From Rheum nobile (lineage: Eukaryota; Streptophyta; Magnoliopsida; Caryophyllales; Polygonaceae), in the NCBI GenBank assembly GCA_027886185.1, contig WOAB01000127.1, forward strand, positions 1,054,001 through 1,118,000: a stretch of 64,000 nucleotides of DNA. The letters are read 5' to 3'. Shown here piece by piece: positions 46,101-57,039 of the stretch. Position 1 is the stretch's first letter. Every line of letters starts with the position of its first letter. The notes below the pieces were generated by a model. It was not told the origin of the DNA, did not search any database, and saw only the letters and a list, made by a program, of their open reading frames with translations. The translations under genes and the position numbers were made by a program.

Positions 46101-48624
46101 TGTGATACCCCGTATTTCTGTAAGGTTATTTTGGGAATTTTGGGGATTTTCCCAAACACCCGTTTTGTACGTCGGATTTAATTCAGGAAGTTTGAGACAT
46201 TCTGTAATGTGCTCAATATCTGTAATATTTTTCTAAGTGAAATAAAATACAGACGACGTACTTTGGATCTTGATACTCGTTCGTGTACGATTATTTTTAT
46301 CCCGGGTTAAGACGTTATCGTCCAAAGAGCCAATTGGTCAAAGATGACCTGGCGGCGCCCGCCGCAGTTATGACGGTGACCGATGTTCGTGGCTCGAGGC
46401 AGTCGTCCCTTCTTCGTCTAGCTGGGCACCAGGGCTAGGAACGGCGACCGCCGCCGGAGAAGCAGCGACCGCCGCAAGAGGCCCGTCAAAGCGATGACCT
46501 CTTGCCGACAGCGGTGACCGCCGCCCTAGTTGCAGGCGTAGCCCTGTGGTCGCCGGCAAGCGTCTGACGACGTCGATTTAGCCCCTCCACGTCTCCATGT
46601 AGCCATCATGGTGTTTCCTGGAGCTTGGGATATAAATTGGAAGGTTTGGGGATCAGATGGAGTATCAAAAACAAGCTCAAATCCTCTCAAATTCTTCTCG
46701 CCGGAGTTGTGTGCCTCGCCGGAGTTTGGAAGTGATCGCCGGTGCCCCTTTTTGGTGTGTTTCCAGCTGCTTAAGGAAGCCTTGGAGGCCCTCAGACACC
46801 TAGAATCCAAAGCAAGGCAAAAGGAGGTGGAATCGTTCGCCAATTGGAATTTGTGTGCCAGATCTGTTCCTGTGTCGAGCCCGGAATCCCGTCGTCGTTA
46901 GGCTTCGTTCAAACTCTGCGGATTAAGGCAAGTGGCAGTTCGCTCTTGCTCATCGTTCCATATTTACATTAATTATCAGTTAGTTATCTGATAATTAATT
47001 TGGGATGATTATTGTGTTTGTCTGGAAATGGTTTTATAAACTGTTTTGGAGAACTGTAATAATGATATTATAATAGGTTGTATATCTATTAGAACAACGC
47101 AATTATATGTGATAATTACCTTGATGGTATTGTTGTGAATTTAATCTTAATGCTAGAATAACTTGTGGATTAATAGGAAAGCTAATCCAAGTAAGGATTA
47201 GCCGTTTCTATTATCTCTATGTTTAAGTCGTTTGCCTGGATGGCTTTAATGTGAATAATTGTTGTGTTAGACTGTTTAATTAGCACAAGTGTTCGTAGGA
47301 ACGCTAATCCAAGTAAGAATTAGTCGTTTCTTTATAACGTAATATTCCTCGAAATAATTCCGAATAATAATTTAAGGGTCATGACCTATGCTTCCTATCC
47401 ACCTTTAAGGATCTGAAGTGTTTAAGCGCCTTGCTAGCGCAATTGAGTGAACATAATTGTCACCCTGTGTATTAAGCACCTAGCTAGTGCAATTGGGGTG
47501 GACGTAACTGTCACCCTGTAAATTAAAGTGTAAGCATTGTGGCAGTGTAATCTGGGTGAACGTAAGGTCACCCTGTGTAATAATAACTTCCGTTGTTCTC
47601 GGAATAATATTAAGCCTCGTGTGTGTGTGTGTGTGTGTGTTTGTGTGTTGTTTTAGTTTGGGTCGACATAATGGTCACCCTGAGATTTAAAGCGTTGTAG
47701 CCGCTCTTAATAATATTAATGTATTTCAGTGGCGTGTGTTTTATAATTAAATAAGATAAAGTGCCCGAGTGCACAAGATTAATATACCTTTGGCGAGTAG
47801 TGCAGCTAAGTAAATAGTGCAACTAGGAAAACTCGTCTCGACTTTTGATCAGAGTACGTTCTCTTTCCAATCTGGATTCGCTGTACGCTTTGAGGTTGGT
47901 CGTGAACCGAAACATCTAGTCAGTTTTTAAATCTTGTGTGTGATCCTTTAAACGTTCTAGATTTGTCATATTTCCTTAAGACTCAATTCCTTTGGAGTCT
48001 TCTTTCGAATCGATTTCTGTGAAGATTAAGTCTTCCAGAATCTTCTCTTGTGCATACCTCTTGTTGTTATTCAGTAGAAGTATGAAGGTTGATTATCGTT
48101 ATCGGTTATTATTCGAGAAACGATGAGTCTAACCTAATACAACTACTTCGAACCTTTTGCTTTGTACCCTTGTATAGTCTTTCATTAGACTGACCCACGA
48201 ACATTGTTCTCCGCATGTGGGCTGGTGTCATCCGTTCGATTCGGCACATCAGATAGAGTGTAGATGAGAAGACTAGAAGGACTATGGAGTCGACGGTGGT
48301 TTTTCGATGTTTTAATAATTATCTTTTAATCAGGTTGAGATCTTTTGGGCAATGTATTTTATAAAGACTTCCGCTGTAACTTATTTACTCTGTTATTTGT
48401 TTATCAAGACTTCCGCTGTATTTGTTTAAACTCTGTGTTTGTCCTATTTGGGATTGGGATGTAATCCCGGGACTCATGTTTTATATGAATAAGGTTATCA
48501 TTTTGTATCATTGTATTTCATGATTTGTATTTAAACGGTAAAGCCTTGGGTAATCTCGGTAAGGAACACTAAGGTCACTGGCGGTAATACATTTCCAAAT
48601 GGGTTAAGATTTGGGGGTGTTACA
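46101..48624 (+). repeat. 3' LTR of the gag-only gypsy element
   Basis: 2524 bp, TGTGATACCCCG to GGGGGTGTTACA. It has GC-rich GCGACCGCCGC blocks (46350-46530), a hairpin array (47423-47580), a GT-dinucleotide run near 47620-47641 longer than in the 5' LTR, and CTTCCGCTGTA repeats near 48366 and 48410. Confidence 0.93.
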
Positions 48625-49133
48625 GCACACCCTCTAACTTGTTGACGGTATCATACCAAACCTTGTTGTTGTCATTCAAGTTAGAAATCATGTCATTTTT
48701 TTCCTCATGTTTTTCAATAAAATGAGAAACCGCAACACCAAGTTCTATGATAAGAGTTATGAGATGTTCTTTAGACTTGGTTTTGAGTTTAGCAAAAATA
48801 TCATCATCACTTACCTCATCAGCATGTAGACCATCATCAGCCATCAAGCAGGCATTTTTGGAGTTAGGTTCGGGTTTTTTATCAGAATCGGAGTCTCCCC
48901 ATGTTACAACCATATATTTCTCTTCTCGTACGATAGGTTTACCAACTTTATTTTTCAAAGAAGTTGTTTGCAAAGTGTCCTTTATTCTTAAAATGATAAC
49001 AAAAAATATCTTTAATATCTCTATTTTGTTTAGAATACTTACCTTGTCTTTTGTTGTGAGTCCACAACCACTTCATGTCTCTTGTTATAAGGCCAATGTC
49101 TTCGTCAATGTCATAAATGTCTCTTCGTCAGGG

Positions 49134-49912
49134 CACATGTGTTTCCTTTGACTTGTGCAAAAACATCAACTTTGGACGAAAGAGTACCAGTACCTTTGTC
49201 AGACTTACCAACCACGTAGCCAAGTAAGAAACATAGACTCAGAAAAAGTATAAGGAAATTTTCTTTCTCTCTTTGTACCTTGGATTCAATATGCTCATCT
49301 ATTTGGGCCTTTTTCTTTTTCTCCTCATCGACTCTATAATTAAGGTTCACATACTCATTTGATTCTAAGCAAGTATCATAAACTATTGAAGAAGAAGAAG
49401 ATGGCACACCCTCTAACTTGTTGACGGTATCATACCAAACCTTGTTGTTGTCATTCATGTTAGAAATCATGTCATTTTTTCCCTCATGTTTTTCAATAAA
49501 ATGAGATACCGCAACACCAAGTTCTATAATAAGAGTTATGAGATGTTCTTTAGACTTGGTTTTGAGTTTAGCAAAAATATCATCATCACTTACCTCATCA
49601 GCAGGTAGACCATCATCAGCCATCAAGCAGGCATTTTTGGAGTTAGGTTCGGGTTCTTCATCAGAATCGGAGTCTCCCCATGTTGTAACCATATATTTCT
49701 CTTCTCGTACGATAGGTTCACCAACTTTATTTTTCAAAGAAGTTGTTTGCAAAGTGTCCTTTATTCTTAAAATGATAACAAACAATATCTTTAATATCTC
49801 TATTTTGTTCAGAATACTTACCTTGTCCTTTGTTGTGAGTCCACAACCACTTCATGTCTCTTGTTACAAGGCCAATGTCTTCGTCAGTGTCATAAATGTC
49901 TTTGTCATCCTG
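49134..49912 (-). repeat. 779-bp gag repeat, copy C (uninterrupted)
   Basis: The only copy without an insertion. On the minus strand an open frame of 224 codons (49785-49111) covers 'WGDSDSDEEPEPNSKNACLM' and the following helical region. It joins the unique gag sequence to the right near 49912. Confidence 0.9.
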
Positions 49913-50640
49913 TTCCTAGACGAAAGTGCTTTTGACTTTGAGAGCAATGCTATGACCCTTCTCAGAATCTCTTCTAGCAATCGCGTGTTGTAGTACACTA
50001 CCATTACTCTACAGCCTTTCCTATAAGATCTTCTAAAGTGATAGTCTTTATGTTTTGTTAAGCTTACAATGCCATGAAAATTGTATCCTACTTTGAATAA
50101 AGACCTTTAAGAAAGTAGTGAGCGACCTTCCAATCTGATAACTTTTCTCCAAGAAATTCAAGTTAGCTCACCAGCCCTTGGAAACGAGAATGAAAGTCAC
50201 TGATGGACTCATTCTTTCCTTGCGAGATAGACTCATACTCCTTGAGAAAATCAAGGATTTTGTTCTTCTTAACATCGTTTCCTTGGTGAAGTCTTTTTAG
50301 TGCATACATGATTTCCTTGGCAGAAGAGTATGCAAGGACTTTCTTCAAGTCGGAGGATTGTAGAGCCATATGCAAGATCTTTTTTGTTCTGCATTTTTTC
50401 TCGAGAATCTTATAGTCACATCGTAGTATTCAGACCCCACCTTGTTCTTACCTTCACCATTAAGAGTACATTTAGGACCCAACTTAATGATTTTCCATAC
50501 TTGATCATTCAGAGAACAAACATGAGTCTAAGTTTGCTATGCCCACCAATCATACTTGTCAGCCATTAGAATTGGTGGCTTTCAGAACAAGTCATTGATC
50601 GAAGTGCTTCATCTAGTAATCTTTTCATGCAAATTAAGAA
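49913..50640 (-). pseudogene. Copia gag N-terminal part (UBN2-like), decayed
   Basis: The best fragment is 50375-50163 ('SAKEIMYALKRLHQGND' to 'SISDFHSRFQGLVS'), which matches the UBN2/gag helical domain pattern of copia elements. Flanking segments need frame changes to continue. The gag start lies near 50560-50600. Confidence 0.82.
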
Positions 50641-50658
50641 CAAAAATCTAGAGCTTTA

Positions 50659-50671
50659 CTCTGATACCAAT
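50659..50671 (-). other. Primer-binding site, initiator tRNA-Met (minus strand)
   Basis: The reverse complement reads ATTGGTATCAGAG next to the LTR end TCCAACA. It defines the minus orientation of the element. Confidence 0.9.
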
Positions 50672-51487
50672 TGTTGGATCATTATTGTCCAGATTTTGAT
50701 GGTTCTGGACCTTTAGAAAGTATTATTAAGCATAAAGTCAATGACGTGAACATAAGTTCTTAGAGTGGAAATCCTATGTAACCATATAGTTATTCACGAA
50801 AAAACCAATACCAAGCTTCTCATTTGAAGGATTTAGAATGAGTATACTTTTCTTATTGATATCTTGATAGATTACAACGATGGCTTGGACTCTTACACTA
50901 GATTTCCCACCTAGTTTAGATCTCTTCCACCATTGGAGCTTTTTTGACTCGCAATGACAAGACACTTGAACTATCCTTCTCACAATCGCCTTCACCGGTT
51001 GATCTCAAATTGCTTGATGCCTATCACAAGTGGAATCCCTCCCCTTTTATAGTAGTCTCACAATAACTAGCTTAAAGATATGTTATTTACTTGTTAGATA
51101 TATCTTCTTTGCATGGAAAATAATCTATCTTTAAGCTTACAAACCCTAGTTTCCATAAATAACATAAGGAAACATATCACACGCTTCCCTAGATTAATTT
51201 CTTAAAGTAGCTTATCTAGTTTCCTTCCTTGAAAGCTTAGATCTTGTTCTTTATTCTTTACCAAGACATCACCAAAGATGTTCCTTTTCCTTCTTTGCTA
51301 ATATTCAGAGGAGTATTCATTATACCGATCATTGTGTTGATCTCGATCACCTTCGACTTTTTGTTCTACTTTTTGAGCATCTTCAACCTCTAAGAACTCA
51401 TTTTGTGAAGGTCATATCCATATACTTGAAACACTCAACAAACTATCATCATATAGGTTCGTAACCATCAAAAGAAGGAATCCAACA
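50672..51487 (-). repeat. 5' LTR of the minus-strand copia element
   Basis: 816 bp. On the plus strand it runs from TGTTGGAT to ATCCAACA, a perfect 8-bp terminal inverted repeat. Related to 27899-28811. Confidence 0.88.
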
Positions 51488-52739
51488 CTTAGCCATTACA
51501 TTAAAAAGTGAACAATTTTGTTACTTGAGATGTGAATTGTAGTTAGTTCCATTTTGGGTTTGGGTCGTTTTGCATTTGGGCCATTTCGTTTTCGGGTACA
51601 TTTTAGGTTCGAGTATGTTTATGGGTTGGCCCGAGTTCATATCCATTTCGAGTTCAAGAAGTTTTGGATTTGTTTTATATTGGGTTGGGTCGATTAGGAT
51701 TTCGGTTTGTGCATTTCGATCAGGTTCAGTTCGAACGAGTCAAGTCGGTCCATTCGGGTCGTGTCGATTTTTGGCATCTCTATATGTTGGGTATAAAAAA
51801 TCATACACAATGTAAAATAATATGATGCACTTGCACAATAATATGTATGTACATCCAATTCAAAATTAATGCATATTTGAATCTATTTCCTTAAAAAAAG
51901 CATATTCATTTAAAAAATAATGCACAATCATGCCAAAACTTAATCACATTCTCCCTAAAACTAATGCACATATAAACAAAAAAATGCACTATATTCAGTG
52001 AATATGATACATGAAGTTAAAAATCACACAGATCTAGTAAAACAAATGAGTAAATCGAATGCACATCCAATTCAATCCTATTGCACCTCTAGTAAAAAAA
52101 AATGATGAACATCCTTATAAGAAAATCACTACAAATTTTTATCTTGACGTGGTATATATATATATATACATGTGCAGTGGCGGAACCAAAAAATTCCGGT
52201 AGGGGGATGCAAGAATTTCAAGTAGTTTGGGACCCTCTATTTTATTTGAGGTCTTTTGAAACTCGATTCACCAACGTTTTAATCAATATTTAAATACTTG
52301 TTTGGATCATATGAACACTCTATTTTAAATTCATGATATATTAATCAAAATAATGATATTTGTTATTATTATTAATATAAATAATTCAAACAAAATTAAT
52401 ACATCATATATGCAACTAACTAATCAACCAAAAAATCTTCAAGACAAAAAAGTCAACCAACATTCAAGAATAACATATGAAACAAAACAATTATGGTTTT
52501 TAACCAAAGATAGCCGTTTTCTTAAAGAACCGGTGTTCAATATGCCATAAGACAACAGTTTTTATGAAATAATTGTTGTCCCATTAGCAAATTTTACAAA
52601 AAATTAATGGCTCGCGAGAGCGAAACTGGGGAAAAAATGTTTGAGTTACCCTTAGGGTGGACTACCCTCAATGAGTTGGCTATTAAAATGTATTTATTGT
52701 GGTGACATGGTAAAAAGTTAAATTGTATGTTTTATTTAT
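51488..52739. other. AT-rich flank of the Ulp1 gene
   Basis: 51550-51780 has GGGT(C/T)G-rich short repeats; 51830-52110 has about eight ATGCACAT-like motifs. CAGTGGCGGAACCA at 52175 resembles the first bases of some plant hAT elements, but no matching right end was seen. A transcription start or first exon for the Ulp1 gene could lie here; none is evident. Confidence 0.4.
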
Positions 52740-52751
52740 TGTTGGAGAAAT

Positions 52752-52875
52752 AAAGTGCCTACCCGTTACCGATACTGATGGCTATGATTATCTTACTGAT
52801 GGGAGGAAGATATCCGTTACCGATACTGATGGGAGGAAGATACCCGTTACCGATACTGATGGCTATGATTATCTT
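52752..52875 (+). repeat. In-frame coding repeat in exon 1
   Basis: GTTACCGATACTGATGG occurs three times (52767, 52816 and 52849), alternating with GAGGAAGATA and CTATGATTATCTT segments. The encoded peptide repeats 'VTDTDG'. It may mark expansion at the start of the visible exon, so the true exon start is uncertain. Confidence 0.85.
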
Positions 52876-53282
52876 GGCATTCCAAAGGGAGAGGTTGAGA
52901 TTGACTTACCTAAATCACTCACAAATGAGGAGGTTCTGCAGAGACTGAAGGATGATTTTAAGGGGAAGGATATCAGGAATTTGACGGCCACCGACATCTT
53001 GAAGAAAATGAAACAGTATGATGGAGGGATTTGGTTTAAGAGATATTTCATTCTGTTGTTTGTCAACACAATTGTTGAATCTTATTCCAGTGGGAAAATA
53101 AACCTGAAGATTCTTCAATTACTAGACAATGTTGATGAAATAAGGAACTTCAATTGGAGCTCTTTCTTGTACAAGGCACTTATCAATTGCTCTGTTGTAT
53201 GGGCAAATAAACAACAAAAGACTTTCAATGACAGCTTGCTTCTACTACAGGTAAATATTCCCATTTTGGTGTTTTGATAACT

Positions 53283-53850
53283 GCATGAGTTAATGTGTGT
53301 AGATGCATGACTGAAAAGAGTGTTGGTGCATCACTTAGTGTGTGTTAGTGCATGAGTAATTATGTGTGTAGGTGCAAGGGTTAAGAGTGTGTAGATGCAT
53401 GAGCCTATTTGTATATGTGCATGACTGAAAATGAATTGGTGCATGAGACAGTGTTTATAGGTGCATAAGCTTATACACGTTGGTGTATACGTGAATTTGC
53501 TCCTGGATGCATGATAGAATATATTTGTGTCCATGAGTCAGAGAATATGAGTGCATGAGTAAGTGTTTCTAGGTGCATGACTTAGTTTGTGATGGTGCAT
53601 GAGTAACTATATGTCTATGTGCCTTGGTCTGTGTATGTAGGTGCTAGAGTTAGTAGTGTGTAGATGCATGAGCCTATTTGTACGGGTGCATGGCTTAAAA
53701 TGGATTGGTGCATGAGTAAGTGTTTATATGTGCATAATCTAATGAGTGCATAAGTAAATTTGTTTCTAGATGCATGAATATATCTGTGTGCATGAGTCAG
53801 AGAATATGAGTGCATTAGTAAGGGCCACTGAGTGCATGAGTCAATCATTA
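53283..53850 (+). repeat. GTGCATGAG motif array, intron 1
   Basis: About 20 copies of (G/A)TGCATGA(G/C) in plus orientation at 15-40 bp spacing, with variable sequence between. The array fills the intron almost completely. Confidence 0.88.
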
Positions 53851-54917
53851 TCTAGTAATATGTGTTTGCTTTACAAGTATTCTATGACTAATTTCTTTTT
53901 GAATTATGTTTTCCAGTTGATTTACGTGGACATACTGAAGTGGAAAGGTCTAAATGTCCAGAGAAAATTCCTGATAATCAGGAACTGGACCACCAGGATG
54001 TTGAAGGATAGGGAGGATCAGGAGATCCTGCATGGTGGTTTCGGGAATGGATTTCTGCTGGGTAGACCAACCTTCACTGACCATGTAGAGGCAAGCGCGA
54101 GCAGGGAGGTGAATGAAGCTGAAGAAGCAGAGCTTGAAGTTCCAACTCAACCGGCAAATGTCGTTGAAATAGACGAGCAGATGAAGGCTTTTATGGAGGA
54201 ATACTTAAAAGAGATAGAAGGCATGGCTCGCAGTGTACGAGCTGTTTTAATGAAGAAGAAGCAAATCCCGCCACAGCTGAAGAGAAACAGTGTCTTGCAG
54301 ACAGTCAACAACCAGGCTAAAAAAATTATCAATGTAAAGCTTACCTCAACGATTGAAGATGAGGTGTTTGAGGAACAAGCAACCCAAGACACTGAGTTCT
54401 GGGATTTAGCTGTGAAATGTATGGAGGAGGTTGAGAAAACAATTACTGAACATAAAGAACACAGCATGAACATGTTTATTCTCGGATTTTTAGAACTTAT
54501 TCATACAATCACAAAAGAAAATGCTGAGAATGATGTGCAAGAAGAAGAGGTTGAGAATGTTGTCAACATGGAGGATGATGAAGAAGTGGTGGTTTCTGAC
54601 AAGGTCATTGCTGGAGAAGTGGCTGGGGAAGACGTTGTTGAGAAGGACGTTGGTGGAGAAGTGGTTGTGGAGGATTTTGTTGAGAAGCACAAGGAGGGTA
54701 AGGACAAGGACAACAAAGAAAGAGATACAGAGCAGGCATAAAATAGGGGGGTAAGTGACTCTACGAAATTATTTGGTACATGATTCTCCATGAATGACAT
54801 TAAGCTTTAGTGTATGATACTGATGCTTTTTCTTTATTATTGCAGATGGGTCCAAAAATCCCTAGTTTTGACTTGGGCCTATCACCAATACAGGTAAATC
54901 GCCTTTAAAATTATTAT

Positions 54918-55125
54918 TGAGGATGGTGTAGATGCATGAGCCTATTTATATAGGTGCATGACTGAAAATTGATTGGTGCATGAGTAAGTGTTTATAGGTG
55001 CATAAGCTAATGAACGTTGGTGTATAAGTAAATTTGGTCCTAGATGCATGAATATATCTGTGTGCATGAGTCAGAGAATATGAGTGCATTATTAAAGGCC
55101 ACTGAGTGCATGAGTAAATATGTTT
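54918..55125 (+). repeat. GTGCATGAG motif array, intron 3
   Basis: About eight plus-orientation copies. Part of the intervening sequence (for example GAGTCAGAGAATATGAGTGC) also recurs in intron 1, so segments have been copied between introns. Confidence 0.85.
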
Positions 55126-55499
55126 TTAGGTTACATGTAATATAGTTAACACAAATACCATTTTTTGAAGGTGGAATTAGAACACCAATTGGAGGCTGTT
55201 GCTGTGAAGGAAGTTGTTGACAAGGAAAAGGATAACAAAAGTGAAAGAGACACAGAGGAGACGGAGAAGGATGCCGTTGCTGACAAGGACAAGGAGGCTG
55301 ACAAGGAAGTTGCTGACAAGGAGGCTGGAGAGAGTGTACAACAACATGATGTAGATCAAGAGAAAGAGAGCGAGAAGGATCACGTTGCTGATAAGGAAGT
55401 TGCTGACAAGGAAGGGATAGGGACAGACAAAGGGATGGAAGAAATTGTAGCTCAAGAGCACAAGGATGATGCTGAAGATATTGTAAAACGAAAGACTGT

Positions 55500-55625
55500 G
55501 GGTGCATGAGTCAATGAACATTAGTGCATGAATGAATAATTATTGGTGCATCAATGAATCCATGAGTTAATGAATATTTGTTAATAAATGTGAGTGCATG
55601 AATGAATGCTTTTTGGTGCATCTGT
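55500..55625 (+). repeat. GTGCATGAG motif cluster, intron 4
   Basis: Six or so copies of GTGCATGAR or close variants in plus orientation between exons 4 and 5. Confidence 0.8.
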
Positions 55626-56484
55626 TAATAACTTTTTGTGTGTGTATGTGTTGTAGGAGAACATCACCAAGCAAAAAGTGCAAGATGATAATGTAAATAA
55701 GCAACCAAAAAAGGTATAAAAAAGGTATACATTGTCTAACTAAGTGGTATCGATTTAAAAAAATTTCCTAATTAAAAAACTTGTGAATGTGGGATTTGTC
55801 AGGTGAAATTTGTGTGCAGTTCTGATCTAAAAGGTATAGCTGAAGCTACACCAGCAGATAAAAGGAACATTTTTCCTTCTGAAAACACAATTTCGCCATT
55901 TAAAGAGAGAGAAGTAAATATTTCAGAAAGAACAACAGCCGATGAGAGGATCATTTACAATTGGATAACTGTTGAAGAAGGAGGGGAAAAGTAAGTACAT
56001 ATTTAATTATATGAATTTGGTTATAACATTTAATAACATGTAGCTAGTTTACGAAATGATTTTTTTTTTTGTAGTGAAGATGTTTTCCGAATGGAAGATA
56101 CCACTCTTAAGAAAAAAGACTTGATTACATTGGCTGAAAATGTTCAAGTAGACAGTCTGTTAATTGATGCTTTTACGATCATGTTAAATAAAAATGAAAC
56201 ATATAGGGGTCGTATGTCACCGTTGAGATTCTTTCTACCGTCAATAGCTATGGTAAGTCACAGTTTTGCAACAATATTATGTTAATTGGTGCTCTAATTT
56301 ATTAATTTCCATTTTTTTGTATTCGCAGACTTTTGCTTGTGAGGACACATTATACACAATGGAGGAGAAATCTAGCCTATTCACAGATACAGTGCTAGGA
56401 ACATTTGCTGCTGTTAAGGGTTTTAAGAACAAAAACTACACAATTAAAAATGTTGATGTGGTAATTATCTTACACTCAGCTTTT

Positions 56485-56799
56485 ACTGGTGCATGATTAT
56501 GTTTATCAAACTGCATGAGGTTTTTATTATTGGTGCATGAGTTAGTAGGTTAAAGTTCATGAGTGATTGTGTGATTGTATGTTGGTGCATGAGACAGTGT
56601 TTTGTATGTTGGTGCATGAGTATGTTTATCAAACTGCATGAGGTTTTTATTATTGGTGCATGAGTTAGTAGCTTAAAGTTCATGAGTGATTGTGTGATTG
56701 TACGTTGGTGCATGAGATAGTGTTTTGTATGTTGGTGCATGAGACAATGCTCAAAAGTGCATGGACCAAATGCTTGTAGGTGCATGAAGTATTGTTTTT
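56485..56799 (+). repeat. GTGCATGAG motif array, long intron (left of LINE)
   Basis: About ten copies, including a 123-bp tandem duplication (about 56500-56622 repeated at 56623-56745). The last motif forms part of the LINE target-site duplication. Confidence 0.87.
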
Positions 56800-57039
56800 A
56801 GCCAAATGGTAAGATTTTATTGAAGGTTGGGAAAAAGGCCCAACGTCCTATTTACATACACTAATACACAAGGCAAACGACAAACAACTAAAGAAAACAC
56901 AACAACAAACATGCAACACAACAAGCAAACAGAAAAAGCAAGCAAGAACAACAGCAAAACAAGCAAACCAGAAACCAGCAACAAAAACCAAACAACACAA
57001 CCGAGACAAAACAAAAAGGCAAGCTAAAAACAATAAGAC

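Larger units (their letters stand above)
36815..48624 (+). mobile_element. Gag-only Ty3/gypsy element (TR-GAG type)
   Basis: 5' LTR 36815-43489 (2517 bp once the nested element is removed), internal 43490-46100 (2611 bp), 3' LTR 46101-48624 (2524 bp). The ends are TGTGATACCCCG and GGGGGTGTTACA, with a GCACA target duplication at 36810-36814 and 48625-48629. The PBS (43494-43506) and polypurine tract (about 46087-46100) are intact. The internal region has one intact gag and no protease, RT, RNase H or integrase. Such terminal-repeat-with-GAG elements are known as TR-GAGs and must borrow pol. LTRs are close but not identical. Confidence 0.93.
36540..49133 (-). repeat. 779-bp gag repeat, copy B (interrupted by gypsy)
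   Basis: After removing 36815-48624 and one GCACA copy, copy B is 779 bp. Sequence left and right of the insertion aligns without a gap to copies A and C. Confidence 0.9.
31150..51487 (-). mobile_element. Ty1/copia retrotransposon, minus strand, heavily nested
   Basis: From right to left: 5' LTR (50672-51487), PBS, gag (about 49910-50640), a 779-bp gag segment in three tandem copies, a knuckle-like region, integrase (about 32900-33740), RT (31680-32460) and RNase H (31150-31680). The order gag-integrase-RT is copia. It is interrupted by a solo LTR in repeat copy A and by an 11.8-kb gypsy insertion in copy B. Many stops and frame changes make it a dead copy. A 3' LTR is not recognised beside RNase H; the diverged LTR at 27899 is a possible partner. 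Confidence 0.87.

Noticed and set aside
36165..49993. Plus-strand frames of 102-151 codons recurring at 36165, 48747 and 49538
   Set aside because: Antisense shadows of the 779-bp gag repeat.
52175..52640. hAT element starting CAGTGGCGGAACCA
   Set aside because: No inverted right end or 8-bp duplication found; kept only as a remark.
54501..54800. Minus-strand Ser/Thr/Phe-rich frame
   Set aside because: Antisense of the acidic Lys/Glu-rich exon 2 of the Ulp1 gene.
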